Below, in pieces: positions 1-8,546 of a stretch of DNA of 11,969 nt. This DNA comes from Monoraphidium neglectum (taxonomy: Eukaryota; Chlorophyta; Chlorophyceae; Sphaeropleales; Selenastraceae). Below the pieces are notes generated by a model. It ran no database searches. It saw only the letters and a list, made by a program, of their open reading frames with translations, and was not told the origin of the DNA. Location of the stretch: assembly GCF_000611645.1 (NCBI RefSeq), contig NW_014011848.1:1-11969 (forward strand), in the 5' to 3' direction. The position numbers were made by a program, and so were the translations under genes. Position 1 is the first letter of the stretch; the number at the start of each line of letters is the position of its first letter.

Positions 1-47
1 CACCCACACCCACCACCCGTCCCTGCCCCCCAACCACACGCACCAAC

Positions 48-3000
48 CTGCTGCCAGGGGCTCTGTGCCTCCTCTTCTGACAGCTCTATGCTCTGGAGCC
101 ACTTCACGCTGCGCGCGCCAACGTATCCTGGTACCACTGCTCGCAGCTGCATCGTGCATGTTGATGAGGTGGCGACGGTGCACAGGGGGGGGTGGGATGG
201 GTCCAGGTACAGGGGTGGGCACAAGTGCAGCAGTGTAATAACCCCACATGAAGGGAATTAATCGGCGGATGGCGAGTGCTTGATAGTGACGAGGGCGAGG
301 CTCCAGAGGGACGGAGGGGCCCCTGGTGAGTCCGTGGCCGGCGCTGGCTGGCCGCGGGCGCTCCCGGGCGGGCGCGCGCTTGGCCTGGTGGCCCCGCCGC
401 AGCGAGATGTGCTTGCTGCCAGCAATGGGCACGCCTTATTAAAATAGGGATGACGTGTGATCACGCATCTGCGATGCACTTGCACGCACGCACGCACGCA
501 CGCACATGAGCACACACACGCGGGCGTGCGTTCAATCGACCACACACTTCCGGGCGGGTTGGCGTCAATGAATACCTGCGCGCAAAGTTCATGCGCGCAT
601 CACTACACACGCGTGTCACTGATTACACAAGTTCTCACCGGGAACCCGTGGTCTGGCGGCAGGGGCTCCCCGTTCATGTCCCACGCCAGCATCACGCCCC
701 CCTCTGGGTCAAGGGCCTGGGCAGAACCGCGCACAGGCGCGTCAGGAGCGTGGAGCGGCTGAGTCAGACGGACGCAATTGAAGGGACATCGCAGATTCAA
801 GACTTGGGAGCATTTGGCAGCAGTGCTGCAGCGCGCCTGCTGGCAGGTCGCACCCCCAACGCTGGCGCCGCGGGCAGGGCTGCGGTTTGCATGCGGTCAA
901 TCTCTCGCAGTAAAGTCATAAACACAATGCAGGGCAAGCTGGCCTTTTGTGTGTGAAGCTAGCGTGGGCAAGTGCAGCGAGCAGCTTTGTTTCAGGGGAG
1001 CTGAAGCCCAGCAGCAGAAGGTCTGCAATGACATCATCCTGACATCATCAGCGTCGTTAGCGGCGCAGCGGACGTGCATGCTTTCACACCTTGTGGATGG
1101 GGATGGAGATGCTGTAGTGCATTTGGGTCTCGCGGTGCCAGTCCAGGCCCTGCAGGGTTCAGGTTCCAGGGTTCAGGTTTAGGCTTAGGGTTCAGGGTCA
1201 CCCTCATGCCCTGCAGGGGTCAAGTGGCACAAGCTCACAGCACGCACGCGAAAGGGTTGTTGTTCATAAGCAGCCGGGCATCACGCCGAATCCCTGGCCA
1301 CTCCAACACCCTCAGAGCCCTGAAAGCATCGGTCCATGTCAGCTCACCTTGAGAACGACGTGGCGCACCACCTCGCGCCCCTCAGCGCCCTGCGCCAGGG
1401 CGGCGGCGGCGGACGACAGATCCAGGCCGGCTGCAGCCAGCACATCCCGGAGCGCGACACCGCCCCACAGCGCGTTGCCTATGGCGCCTGCGGGGGGCGC
1501 GGCAGTGAGGAGGCTTGCGGGCACGTCCGCGGGGCGGCCCGGCCGCACATACACGGCATTGCCCGATGCGTGCAACGAGGGAGGCGAGGGTGCAAATTCT
1601 TTGCAAGACGTGCATGCTGGGGCCTGCAGCGACGGCCACGAAAGGGTTCTGCAGAGATGGCCTCGCTGCTTGCGCTGAAATTGGGTCCGCGGCGGAGGGC
1701 TTTGCAGCTAGCTCATTACATACGCACCCTGTTGCGCAGAGAGCAGGCAGAGGTGGGGACTTGCAGGCGCGGCACACATGGCACACGCATCATGCGTGAA
1801 AAGCATGTCTGCCGCGCTGTGCCCCTACCGTGGTTCCAGGGGGCGCGCCCCTCCACCAGCTTCACCGCCGCCATCTCGTTCCGGCGGTTTCCGGCGCACT
1901 GTGTGTGTTTGTGTGTATGGGAGGGAGAAAGGAGGGGTTGCGCGCCGCGCAAAGTCAACGTGGACGGCAGAGTTGTCGAAGATGAGTGTGTGTGTGGGGG
2001 GGGGGGGGTCCTACTGATTGAGGGCGCGGTGGAAGGGGCGCATCGGGAGCTGGGGGGCGGGGGGTGCGCTCGTCGCCCAAAGCGCAGCCAGCGAGCGCAC
2101 GCCAGCACAGCCCCGCAGCGCCGCCCCTCATCGGCCACGCTGTGAGCGCTGCGCGCGCCGCATGCGGTGCCCCGCGGAGACGCCTACCTGCAGCGAGGCC
2201 TGCATGTGCATCGTGGGGCCGTAGCGGCCGGTCTTCAAATCATCGAGTGAGAGCTCCAGCGCCCTCCCACCCAGGCTGGCCCCCGACACCGTCAGCCTGC
2301 GGGCATCAACGCGGGGCCTGTCGCACGCAGCCCAGGAGGGGTCCACGCACGTCTGCGCCTGCGCCGCGCCCGCGTCGCGACCGCAACCGACGACCGGGGG
2401 GAGCCCCGCACGCACAGCGAGCCGCCCCGCTGCCGCCCCATCAGCCGCGCGCTGGGAGAGATCCAGCCAGGCCCACCTCCCCTTCTGCCCCTGCCCTGAC
2501 TCTCCAAATACCAATACCCCGGCCCCTGTCGCGCCTGTACTCTTCAGGGTTGTCGCAGCAGGGCACAGGCAGGTGGTTCCTCACGTAAAACAGGCCGGGC
2601 GGCGTCAGGAACTCCTGCCAGGGTTCATCGGGATTGGTTAGAGCGAGGGTACAGGTATTAGGGCCACCACCAAGCTGCTGCTCGGGCTCGTTCTGGCTAG
2701 GGCGGCTGGGGCTGGCGCCCACAGGGGGTTGGAGTGCCGGGGCGGATTGAGGCTCAAGGTCAAAGTCACGCGGGCGCTGCTGTTGTCGCAGGCTAGAGGG
2801 GGAGTGGGGTCGGTGAGTGGCCCCGGAGCATGCTTGCACAGCCTCGCAGGCCGATTGAAGGGCTCTGCAAAGACTCTCGGCCGCCGCACACGCACATTCC
2901 AGGCGACAACAGACACAACAGCAACGGACCACACGCCCGCCCCGCCCCGCCCCGCCTGTGCTCCGTTCCACGCGTGCGCCTTGCGCCCTGCCATGGCCCG

Positions 3001-3207
3001 CACCAAGGCCGCGCAGCGCGCCCGTGGTACATGCAAGCTTCAGCTGTGTGTCCGGATAAAAAGGCGCCTCATGACATATCAAGAAAATAACGGCGGCCGG
3101 CGGGGCGCACACCTTGGAGAGGACCGTGTGGGGCGTCTCCGCGTTGAATGGCGCGAAGCAGTGCACCATCATGGCCGCGTCGCGGCGCGGCTGGCCCGTG
3201 TACTGGT
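48..3207 (-). CDS. sulfite oxidase, molybdopterin domain, partial (8 exons)
   Basis: Oxidises sulfite to sulfate at a molybdenum cofactor; plant forms are peroxisomal, animal forms mitochondrial. Exons in coding order: 3113-3207, 2535-2614, 2188-2296, 1829-1898, 1348-1487, 1090-1149, 639-716, 48-146. All junctions are in phase and give 243 codons. Family hallmarks appear in order: [17 protein letters not shown] (substrate Arg, human Arg160), LSLDDL, LQ|CAGNRR (cofactor Cys ligand, human Cys207, split by an intron), [32 protein letters not shown] and [12 protein letters not shown] (human His304 and Arg309 equivalents). The active-site Asp-Tyr pair (human 342/343), the dimerisation domain and any targeting signal lie left of the window. 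No cytochrome b5 heme domain with an HPGG motif is seen upstream, so it resembles the plant type. The usual LAYEMNG reads LAWDMNG. The 5' end is unresolved because exon 3113-3207 starts in phase 1 at an acceptor. The identity is secure; exon edges are good but unproven. Confidence 0.93.
147..638 (-). other. sulfite oxidase intron with ACGC microsatellite
   Basis: Intron between GFP|LR, phase 0, donor GTGAGA at 638 and acceptor TGCAG at 147. It contains an ACGC tetranucleotide run at 481-505 and CA dinucleotides. I see no coding exon in it. Confidence 0.7.
717..1089 (-). other. sulfite oxidase intron
   Basis: Intron of 373 nt, phase 0, between PIHK and ALDPEGG. Its donor is GTGTGA and its acceptor is GCCCAG. 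No exon or RNA is recognised inside. Confidence 0.7.
1153..1198. repeat. degenerate telomere-like GGTTTAGG/GGTTCAGG tract in an intron
   Basis: Lies in the sulfite oxidase intron 1150-1347. Two 14-nt tandem copies, CAGGGTTCAGGTTC and CAGGGTTCAGGTTT (1153-1166, 1167-1180), are followed by TTAGGGTTCAGGG. The unit resembles diverged TTTAGGG repeats. Confidence 0.6.
1488..1828 (-). other. sulfite oxidase intron
   Basis: Intron of 341 nt in phase 1 between WNH and G-AIGN. Its donor is GTAGGG and its acceptor is CCCGCAG. Nothing else is recognised within it. Confidence 0.7.
1996..2008 (+). repeat. 13-G homopolymer next to a GT run
   Basis: Within the intron 1899-2187. The plus strand shows GTGTGTGTG and then 13 consecutive G, which could be a sequencing or assembly weak point. 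No function is inferred. Confidence 0.8.
2297..2534 (-). other. GC-AG intron in the sulfite oxidase gene
   Basis: The exon ending at 2535 reads ...EEY then AG, followed by GCGCGA. The next exon starts after GCAG at 2297. Joining them restores an Arg codon and the family sequence EEYRLTVSG. The nearest downstream GT dinucleotides (for example GTATTG at about 2517) leave the frame or add non-family residues. All other introns called here start with GT. A sequencing error at the second donor base cannot be excluded. Confidence 0.6.
2615..3112 (-). other. sulfite oxidase intron with GCCCC tandem repeat
   Basis: Intron of 498 nt, phase 0, between TVLSK and EFLTPPG. Its donor is GTGTGC and its acceptor is TGGCAG. 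Around 2935-2956 there are tandem GCCCC units. No exon similar to sulfite oxidase is needed here, since the flanking family blocks adjoin. Confidence 0.65.
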
Positions 3208-3562
3208 CTGCAGGCGCGGGGCACCAATGAAGGCGGTGCGGAGGGTGGCCGGGCAAGCGGGGGTTGATGGGTGGGCAATGACAGGGGTCAGGGGGGCGGC
3301 TCGAGAGCGCGCGCCAGCCAGCACCCAAAAAGACGTGCACCCACGCCGGGCCCCGTTCGCAGCCGGCGCCGGCCCTGCAATGCGTCGCGCCTGAGCGGCC
3401 CTCGAGCGGCTGGCCTGCCCGCACGACTGGGCGCGGTACGGCGGGGCCCCTCAAGCCCACCAGCCCCTTTGTGGGTGTCACCCCTGACCTGGGTCTGTCT
3501 GGGCGCAAACAGCCCCCACCTTCGCAGCAGGCAAATCGCAGCACAACTGCAAACCCTATAAC
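3208..3562 (-). other. ATG-free stretch upstream of the first sulfite oxidase exon
   Basis: Immediately precedes the phase-1 exon 3113-3207. Reading the minus strand, I find no ATG in any frame here, so sulfite oxidase translation cannot start in it with a normal codon. It is best read as an intron with donor G|GTTATA at 3562 (weak) and acceptor CTGCAG at 3208. A short stretch at about 3345-3374 after TTGCAG could be an extra exon but has no recognised content. Confidence 0.5.
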
Positions 3563-4239
3563 CCAGGCAGAAAGCAATCGCCTGGGGCACCACCAACATC
3601 AGCTGCCGGCCGCGCAGCCCACCAGGGGTCATGCTGGGTTCCAGGTTTTTGGGGTCAGCGGGGCCCAGCACCGCGCCGCTGCGGTCCTGCTTACCCAGGC
3701 CCAGCTCCCCCGGCTGCGAAGGGCGCGTCAGCAGGCCTGCGGGCCCGGGGTCAATGGTTCCAGTCGGAGGGGAAAGGGTGGGGAGAGGAGAGGGGGGTAG
3801 CTTAGGGGGGAGCGGCAGGGCACGGGCTGCATGTGTTCTGTCCGCGGCGGCTATGCGACCAGACAGAGTTCAGTGCCGAACGCCAGTCAACGCACATGTC
3901 AGTCCCCGCACAGCCAAAGATGACCCGCGCGTTTGGCCTGAATGACTACGCCCTCCTCTACCGCAAAAAAGCGGAGATGCCTCTGCAGCAAAATGGGACA
4001 CCTCCCTTGCTGCACCCCGCGTTCAGACCTCAAAACCACATGTGCTTTGCATAACATGAGCCCCAACCATCGCACATCACCGCCGCCCACGCACCCGGCG
4101 CCTTGCGCGCGCCAGTCGCCTCCACGATGCCGCCGCAGCAGCCCGTCAGGGAGCCCGGCGGCAGCCAGACGGCCCTCGCGGGGTCCGCGCGCTGGGTGGC
4201 GCTGGGGGAGGGGCCAGGGTCCACCCCCAGGTCAAATGC
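3563..4239 (-). CDS. unrecognised exons between the SDR-like and sulfite oxidase genes
   Basis: Two exons with strong G/C third positions. Exon 4095-4239 has acceptor CCCCGCAG and donor G|GTGCGT. It begins AFDLGVDPGP and includes VWLPPGSLTGCCGGIVE. Exon 3563-3736 has acceptor CCCGCAG. It includes RPSQPGELGLG and DPKNLEPSMTPGGLRGR and ends LMLVVPQAIAFCL. They join each other in phase 1, follow the SDR-like exon 4843-5142 in phase 0, and precede sulfite oxidase exon 3113-3207 in phase 1. I do not recognise a domain. A very good donor, GTAAGC, at 3694 followed by CCCCAG at 3582 would instead give a short last exon ending at a TAG at 3556-3558, closing the SDR-like gene. A third choice is a sulfite oxidase start at the ATG at 3630-3632, giving a hydrophobic, Arg-containing leader beginning MTPGGLRGR. 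Membership is therefore open. Confidence 0.5.
3737..4094 (-). other. intron, possible unassigned exon inside
   Basis: Lies between the two unrecognised exons. After TTTTGCTGCAG at about 4000-3990 the minus strand is open for about 27 residues (including RHLRFFAVEEG and VVIQAKRAGHLWL) to a TGA near 3900. No good donor closes it in a matching phase, so I leave it as intron. Confidence 0.45.
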
Positions 4240-4522
4240 CTGCGGGGGGGAGGACATAGGGGAGGATTCAGACAGGGGTCATGAGTCGGAGTTTGCGAGA
4301 CGACTGCAGGGTTTTAGAGATGATTTTGAAGAGGAGGATGATGGATGCAGGGCTGGGGCTTCTCATGTGATGAGTTTTTTTTCGAAAAGAAGGGTCAAGT
4401 CCAGGAGGGTGCCACGAGGGAGGCAGGGCCGAGCAAAGAAGAGAGCATGCATGAGAGGATATGGGGTCTTGTGTGCACGTGGATGTGAACGTGTGTGCGT
4501 GTGCGTGTGCGTGTGTGTGTGC

Positions 4523-4554
<32 letters not shown>

Positions 4555-4842
4555 AAGGGGGGGTGTCAAATGATGTTGAGGCCACAATGCAGCCCTCTTG
4601 GGCAGCCGTATTGTACTGCTAGACACGGTTCAAAGTTCAGAACAGTCACACACCAAGGCTTGAATGAGCTCAGGTGAGCGGAGCAGCAGCGGCGCCCCTT
4701 TACCGAAGCCCGCGGTGCCCGCACGCCCGTGTGCCCGCGCCCCCACGCGTCGGCGCATCGAAACACCTGACGCAGCTGCCTGCGGGCGCGCGCAGCCGGC
4801 AGGGCGCAAGCTAAGTGCACAGGCGCGGCCGGGGCGCCCCAC
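4240..4842 (-). other. long intron with TG/CA microsatellite
   Basis: Spacer of 603 nt between SDR-like exon 4843-5142 (ends DALE, donor GTGGGG) and exon 4095-4239. It contains the TG run at 4491-4553 and no recognisable exon. If the two exons are not spliced together, this would instead be the 3' end of the SDR-like gene. Confidence 0.5.
4491..4553 (+). repeat. (TG)n/(CG)n microsatellite
   Basis: An alternating purine-pyrimidine run, mainly GT with interspersed GC and ending in CGCGCGCGCAC. It sits inside the intron 4240-4842. Such tracts are length-polymorphic and can adopt Z-DNA in other systems; no role is shown here. Confidence 0.9.
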
Positions 4843-7800
4843 CTCGAGAGCGTCGCCTGTCGTCGCCACGTCAGCGCCCCCGCCGAGGGTTAGGCCGTTA
4901 CCGCAGGAAACGGGGTGCGCAGCGTAGCACGCGGCGACCATCGGCGGCGGCGGCGCCAGCGGGTATGGCGACGGCTGCCCGCGCCCGTCCTCGGCCGCCC
5001 GCACGGCGGCGGCGTCCCCGACTGGGATGCCGTCGCGCTCGCGGGTCAGCTGCAGCCACGCGGCCGGGCGCGGGGCTGCGGCGCCGCCGGCGCTGGCGGC
5101 GTCGGGGGCGCGGGGCGCGCCGCCCGGGAATTGCAGGATCACCTGCGGCGGTTGACGGCGGTTATGGAAGGAGGCATTTGGACGGCTCTCTGGCGCCACT
5201 TGCGTGCAGCAGGGTGGCCCACAGCCACCAGCGTGCACATCCATGCGCGCAGTCCGAGGCGGATGACTAATGGCGTCACTCGCGCAGCTGACCGAACCGA
5301 AGCCCTCGAGACTCGTCTGCGCTGACACCCCTTGTTATGCACCGCCTCGTGGCCCGAAAACCCCGAACACTCAGATCCTGAAGTCTCGCCCCTAAACCCT
5401 GAATATGGAACCCCCCCTCTCTTGTTTGACAAAGCCCCACCTCGTGAGCCTGGCCAGCCGCCAGGTCCTGGCGCCAGGGCAGCAGCGCCAGCTCAGCCAC
5501 CGCGCCGGCCAGTGCCGGCGAGCTGCTCAGACGGGCGGCAAGTTTGGTGCGTTTAAATGGGTTCGGGTGAGTCGGGGGTTCAGGGTGATCAAGCAGCATC
5601 CAAACTCTATCACACCACATAAAATGATTCAAGATCAAATCAAAACATTGTAAAGTTGAGGGAGCTCGAGTCAACACAGAGCCCCACCCACAAGCCACTC
5701 CGCGGCACGCGGCCGATGAGCGCGCTGGCCACGGCCCGCGCTCAGCGCCGGCCGCAGTCGTAGCGCGACCCCAAGCCGTGCAGCCAGCCGGAGCGCAATG
5801 TGGGCTCGCTTGCACACGTGCGTGCGTGCATGTGTGCGGGGCTGTCGTCCGTGCACGCACGGGGCGCCGCCGGCTCACCCGCCGCTCGTGGGGGCTCCTG
5901 CGGGCAGCAGAATCGAGAGCACCGTGGCGCTTGTCCCGGCGGCCTTCAAAAATGGAGAACAGGAGGGGGCCAGCGAGGTCAGGTGAGGGGAGGGGCGGGA
6001 ATGAATGGTTTTGGCAAGCCAACAAACGGATGAGCACTCCCAGCGCAGTGGCAGGCAGGTGGACGCGACGCGCCCATCGCCCGGTGAATGCCCCAGTGCC
6101 GTGGCTGTCACACACATGAATGTAAGATATGCGTTGCCCCCAACCAAAAACGACCTTCTGCAACCATCCAGAGGTCGATGCCCAGTACGCCCTCAAAAAA
6201 AAGCCCTAATGAATCCCAAACCTAGGCCCTGACCCCAGCCCTGGACCTGTCCGCCCTCGCCCCCGCCAGCGGCCGTCGTTTGCAAGCGGTTCGCCGCACC
6301 TTTGCCAGCTGGCGGCCCCAGGCCCTGGCATCGCGGCTGTGCTCGCCGGATGAGTCCGCGGCCAGCACGCTGATCACGAACCGCCGGTAGCTCCTGCGAG
6401 GCCGCAGGGGCAGCGGTTGGGGATGGGCGGTTGGCGGGCGCCACACAGTTGCAAGCATGGCAGCGAGCCCACTCTCAATGCCCCAGAGCATAGTATGCAG
6501 ACAAGGGGTGATCAAAGCTGCGCCTAGCAAAGCTCATTTCACAGCAATAGACCGACATCCCACCGGCCCAACATCGCGACGGGGCCGCACATTTTCGCGC
6601 AATCACAGCCCCCTCCGACCGCACGCCCCCCTGCCCTGCAAATGGCGAGCCACCCTAACCTTAAACCCTGCCCCCCTAAACCCTTCAAACGGTGGGCCCA
6701 CGCACGCCTCTGGCTCTGCCTGCGACAGCGCCTTGCCGGCGGTGCGATCGTCCGGGTCTGGCAGTAGCTCCCCCACAGCGCGGCGCAGGAAGAGGGCCTG
6801 GTCGGGCGCCGACGCGGGCGGCGCGGCAGCGCCGCCGCCGGCAGCACTGGGCAGGACGCGATGAAGCAGGCCCGCGGCGCCCCCGCGATTGCCGGCTGCC
6901 AAGGGCGGGCAATTGGGGACGCAGCGCATGCGGTGTGTCAAGCCTCTGGGTGCTTGAGGGGCGCGGGCGGAGGGGGGGCGCGCGTCGCTGGGAGCCCAGA
7001 GCCCGCGGCGCACGCAAAGTTTGGGCATCCGGAGCGCGCCGCGCCGCGGCGCGAGCGAGCATGCGGCTCGTGCTGCTGCTCGTGCACCGCCCGCAGCAAA
7101 TTGCACGCTCAAGGCCTCAGCTTCGCCCCCGCCCCTTGGGGGCCGGCGTGCGGGTGGTTCGGGCGCGGCGGAAACGCCTGTGAGAGGGCCCGCCGTCGTC
7201 CCGGCTGGCTGGCGGGCCTGCCCGCCTGCCCTGCGTGCGTGCCCACCTGGTGGCAGCGAAATGATGATGTCCACAGCCCCCTGGCGGCTGAGGGCAGTCC
7301 TCGCGATCCGGTGGACGGCCTGCAAGGCGGGGGTGGTGGGCGTGTGACACGACAGCACGCGGCGTCGGGGGGCAGGGCCAGGGAAGCCCGGGCTGAATGC
7401 GCCCGCAGGGCTGGTGCATGCTGCCGGTTTGGAGGGGAAGTTAGGGGGAGGGGCGATGACGGCAGCACCGAGGACGCGTCGCCGCGCGTTCGCCTGTTGT
7501 GTGGGGCCGGCGGCGGCGCAGGCTGGGCGTGCACGCAGCGGCCGCGGTTGGAGGGGGGCTGGAGCGTCCCCCTGCCCGCTGCCCCTGTCATTTGCCCTCA
7601 CAATCCCTCTCTTCGAGACAAACCCGATGAAGCGAGCTTTTGACCATCACTCATCGGCCACAGCAAGGCCACAGGCCACACGCCACAAAACATAGTTCCA
7701 TCAAAAGCCAAGCCTCACCTCCTCTGCATCAAGCGGCCCCTCCATCGGATGAATGTCGACGGCCGGCGCCCCCACACACGCGCACTGGCGCCCCAAGGCC

Positions 7801-8546
7801 TCCATCCCGTCGCGCTCCTGGCCGTGGCCCACCTGGCAGGGCGGGTGGGGAGAAGGGGGAGGGGCCTCTGGTTGAGCGGGTGCAGCAAAAAGAGGTGGAG
7901 GGAGCCGGTCGGCCAGTGCTGCTGCTGCCGCTGCCGCTGCTGCTGCTGCCGCTGCTGCTGCTGCTGCTGCTGCCGCTTCCGCTGCCGCTGGTTCAATTTT
8001 TTAAGCTGGGGCATGCTTCGCCGTGCTGTCGAGGCTTTCTGACGAAGCACCTACAGCAACGGCCGCTGGGATCTCCTGACACAGGCTTTGACCCTGGCCC
8101 ACGCGTCGCTGCTGCACTGGAGCAAGACGCTGCGTGCAGTGGCGCGCAGTGTCTGTGGCAGCTAGTAGACCCGCAGGCAGAGGGTTCAGCCGGTCGTGCC
8201 GGCCGCCGTCTCCTAATCCCAAGTGGCGGGTGACGCCCAAAACCCCGGCCCCCGCACCATTACGATGCGCGCGCTCTCGGCCGCAAACGCCAGCGCGACG
8301 GCGCGGCCCAGGTCGCTGGGAGGGGGATGGTGTGATATGTTGGGATTTTAACGGGGAGCGGTCGCTTGCGATGAAGAGGCAGTGCAGCAGGGGCGCCTGG
8401 TGATGGACGGGTGACGTCACCGCCCCAGGCGGGGTGTCGACCCCAGGGCAGCTGCGAGGCGAGGCGGGAGCGCACCTGAGAGGCTCTGTGATCAGGGCGA
8501 CCAGGGGCAGACGCCGCTGCTCGGGCAGCGGTGCGGCGTGCGGCAT
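4843..8546 (-). CDS. divergent SDR-like (Rossmann fold) protein, 10 exons
   Basis: Exons in coding order: 8476-8546, 8258-8315, 7719-7832, 7247-7319, 6706-6895, 6300-6393, 5879-5943, 5692-5724, 5441-5522, 4843-5142. Together they are 1080 nt, 360 codons, all in phase. The SDR layout is clear: beta-A and the turn read VALITEPLSDLGRAVALAFA where VTGxxxGIG is usual; beta-B reads ARIVMVGHG; beta-C has an Asp in AVDIHP; beta-D reads VDIIISLPPAG in place of NNAG; beta-E reads FVISVLAADSSG; the helix ARAWGRQLAK and strand TSATVLSILLPAG sit where the catalytic helix and PG motif belong. The dinucleotide-binding glycines and the YxxxK pair are not conserved, so catalysis is doubtful. An Ala/Gly/Pro-rich insert (exon 6706-6895) and a long tail (4843-5142) make it longer than the usual 250 residues. 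The small exon 5692-5724 and the acceptor of 5879-5943 (GAAG) are the weakest calls. The start used is the ATG at 8544-8546; an upstream exon is possible. The substrate is unknown. Confidence 0.72.
5390..5400. repeat. telomere-like CCCTAAACCCT in an intron
   Basis: A perfect CCCTAAA heptamer plus CCCT, in the SDR-like intron 5143-5440 close to the exon at 5441. It is one of several such motifs in introns of this locus. Confidence 0.6.
5944..6299 (-). other. SDR-like gene intron with CCCTAA-like motifs
   Basis: Intron of 356 nt between QLAK and AAGTSATV, donor GTGCGG and acceptor TTGAAG. At 6203-6245 it holds diverged CCCTAA/CCCAAACCTAGGCCCTG-like sequence. No other feature is seen. Confidence 0.55.
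6394..6705 (-). other. SDR-like gene intron with CCCTAAACCC
   Basis: Phase-2 intron of 312 nt, donor GTGCGT and acceptor CTCGCAG. At 6652-6686 it carries CACCCTAACCTTAAACCC and CCCTAAACCC, similar to the other intronic telomere-like tracts. Confidence 0.65.
6896..7246 (-). other. SDR-like gene intron
   Basis: Phase-1 intron of 351 nt between the PP and AG of SLPPAG, donor GTGGGC and acceptor TTGGCAG. It is very GC-rich and open in several frames, but nothing is recognised. Confidence 0.6.
7320..7718 (-). other. SDR-like gene intron
   Basis: Intron of 399 nt between DAEE and AVHRIA, donor GTGAGG and acceptor CCTTGCAG. No feature recognised inside. Confidence 0.65.
7918..7989 (+). repeat. (GCT)n/(AGC)n trinucleotide repeat, 24 triplets
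   Basis: Twenty-four in-register triplets, mostly GCT with five GCC and one TCC, in the SDR-like intron 7833-8257. The minus strand would read CAG/AGC. It is intronic here because the flanking SDR blocks (IVM and VGHG) join directly without it. Confidence 0.9.

Noticed and set aside
481..505. Repeat run considered as a CRISPR or tandem coding repeat
   Set aside because: It is a simple ACGC microsatellite in an intron, with no repeat-spacer structure.
1336..2145. Plus-strand 269-residue reading
   Set aside because: It is antisense to sulfite oxidase exons 1348-1487 and 1829-1898 and their intron; low complexity and Arg/Ala-rich as expected for a GC-rich shadow frame.
2441..3577. A 378-residue uninterrupted minus-strand reading across sulfite oxidase exons
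   Set aside because: It does not begin with ATG and runs straight through introns. Only 3113-3207 and 2535-2614 within it match the family, and splice sites bound them exactly.
3556..3694. Splice 3694 to 3582 giving a final exon that ends at TAG 3556-3558
   Set aside because: Not dismissed outright: the GTAAGC donor is excellent. The removed stretch itself has strong coding-like codon use, and then sulfite oxidase would have no start codon, so I kept it as the alternative.
7640..8233. Plus-strand 197-residue reading with a Leu/Pro-rich run
   Set aside because: It is the translation of the GCT triplet repeat and of the opposite strand of SDR-like exons; no family or splice support.
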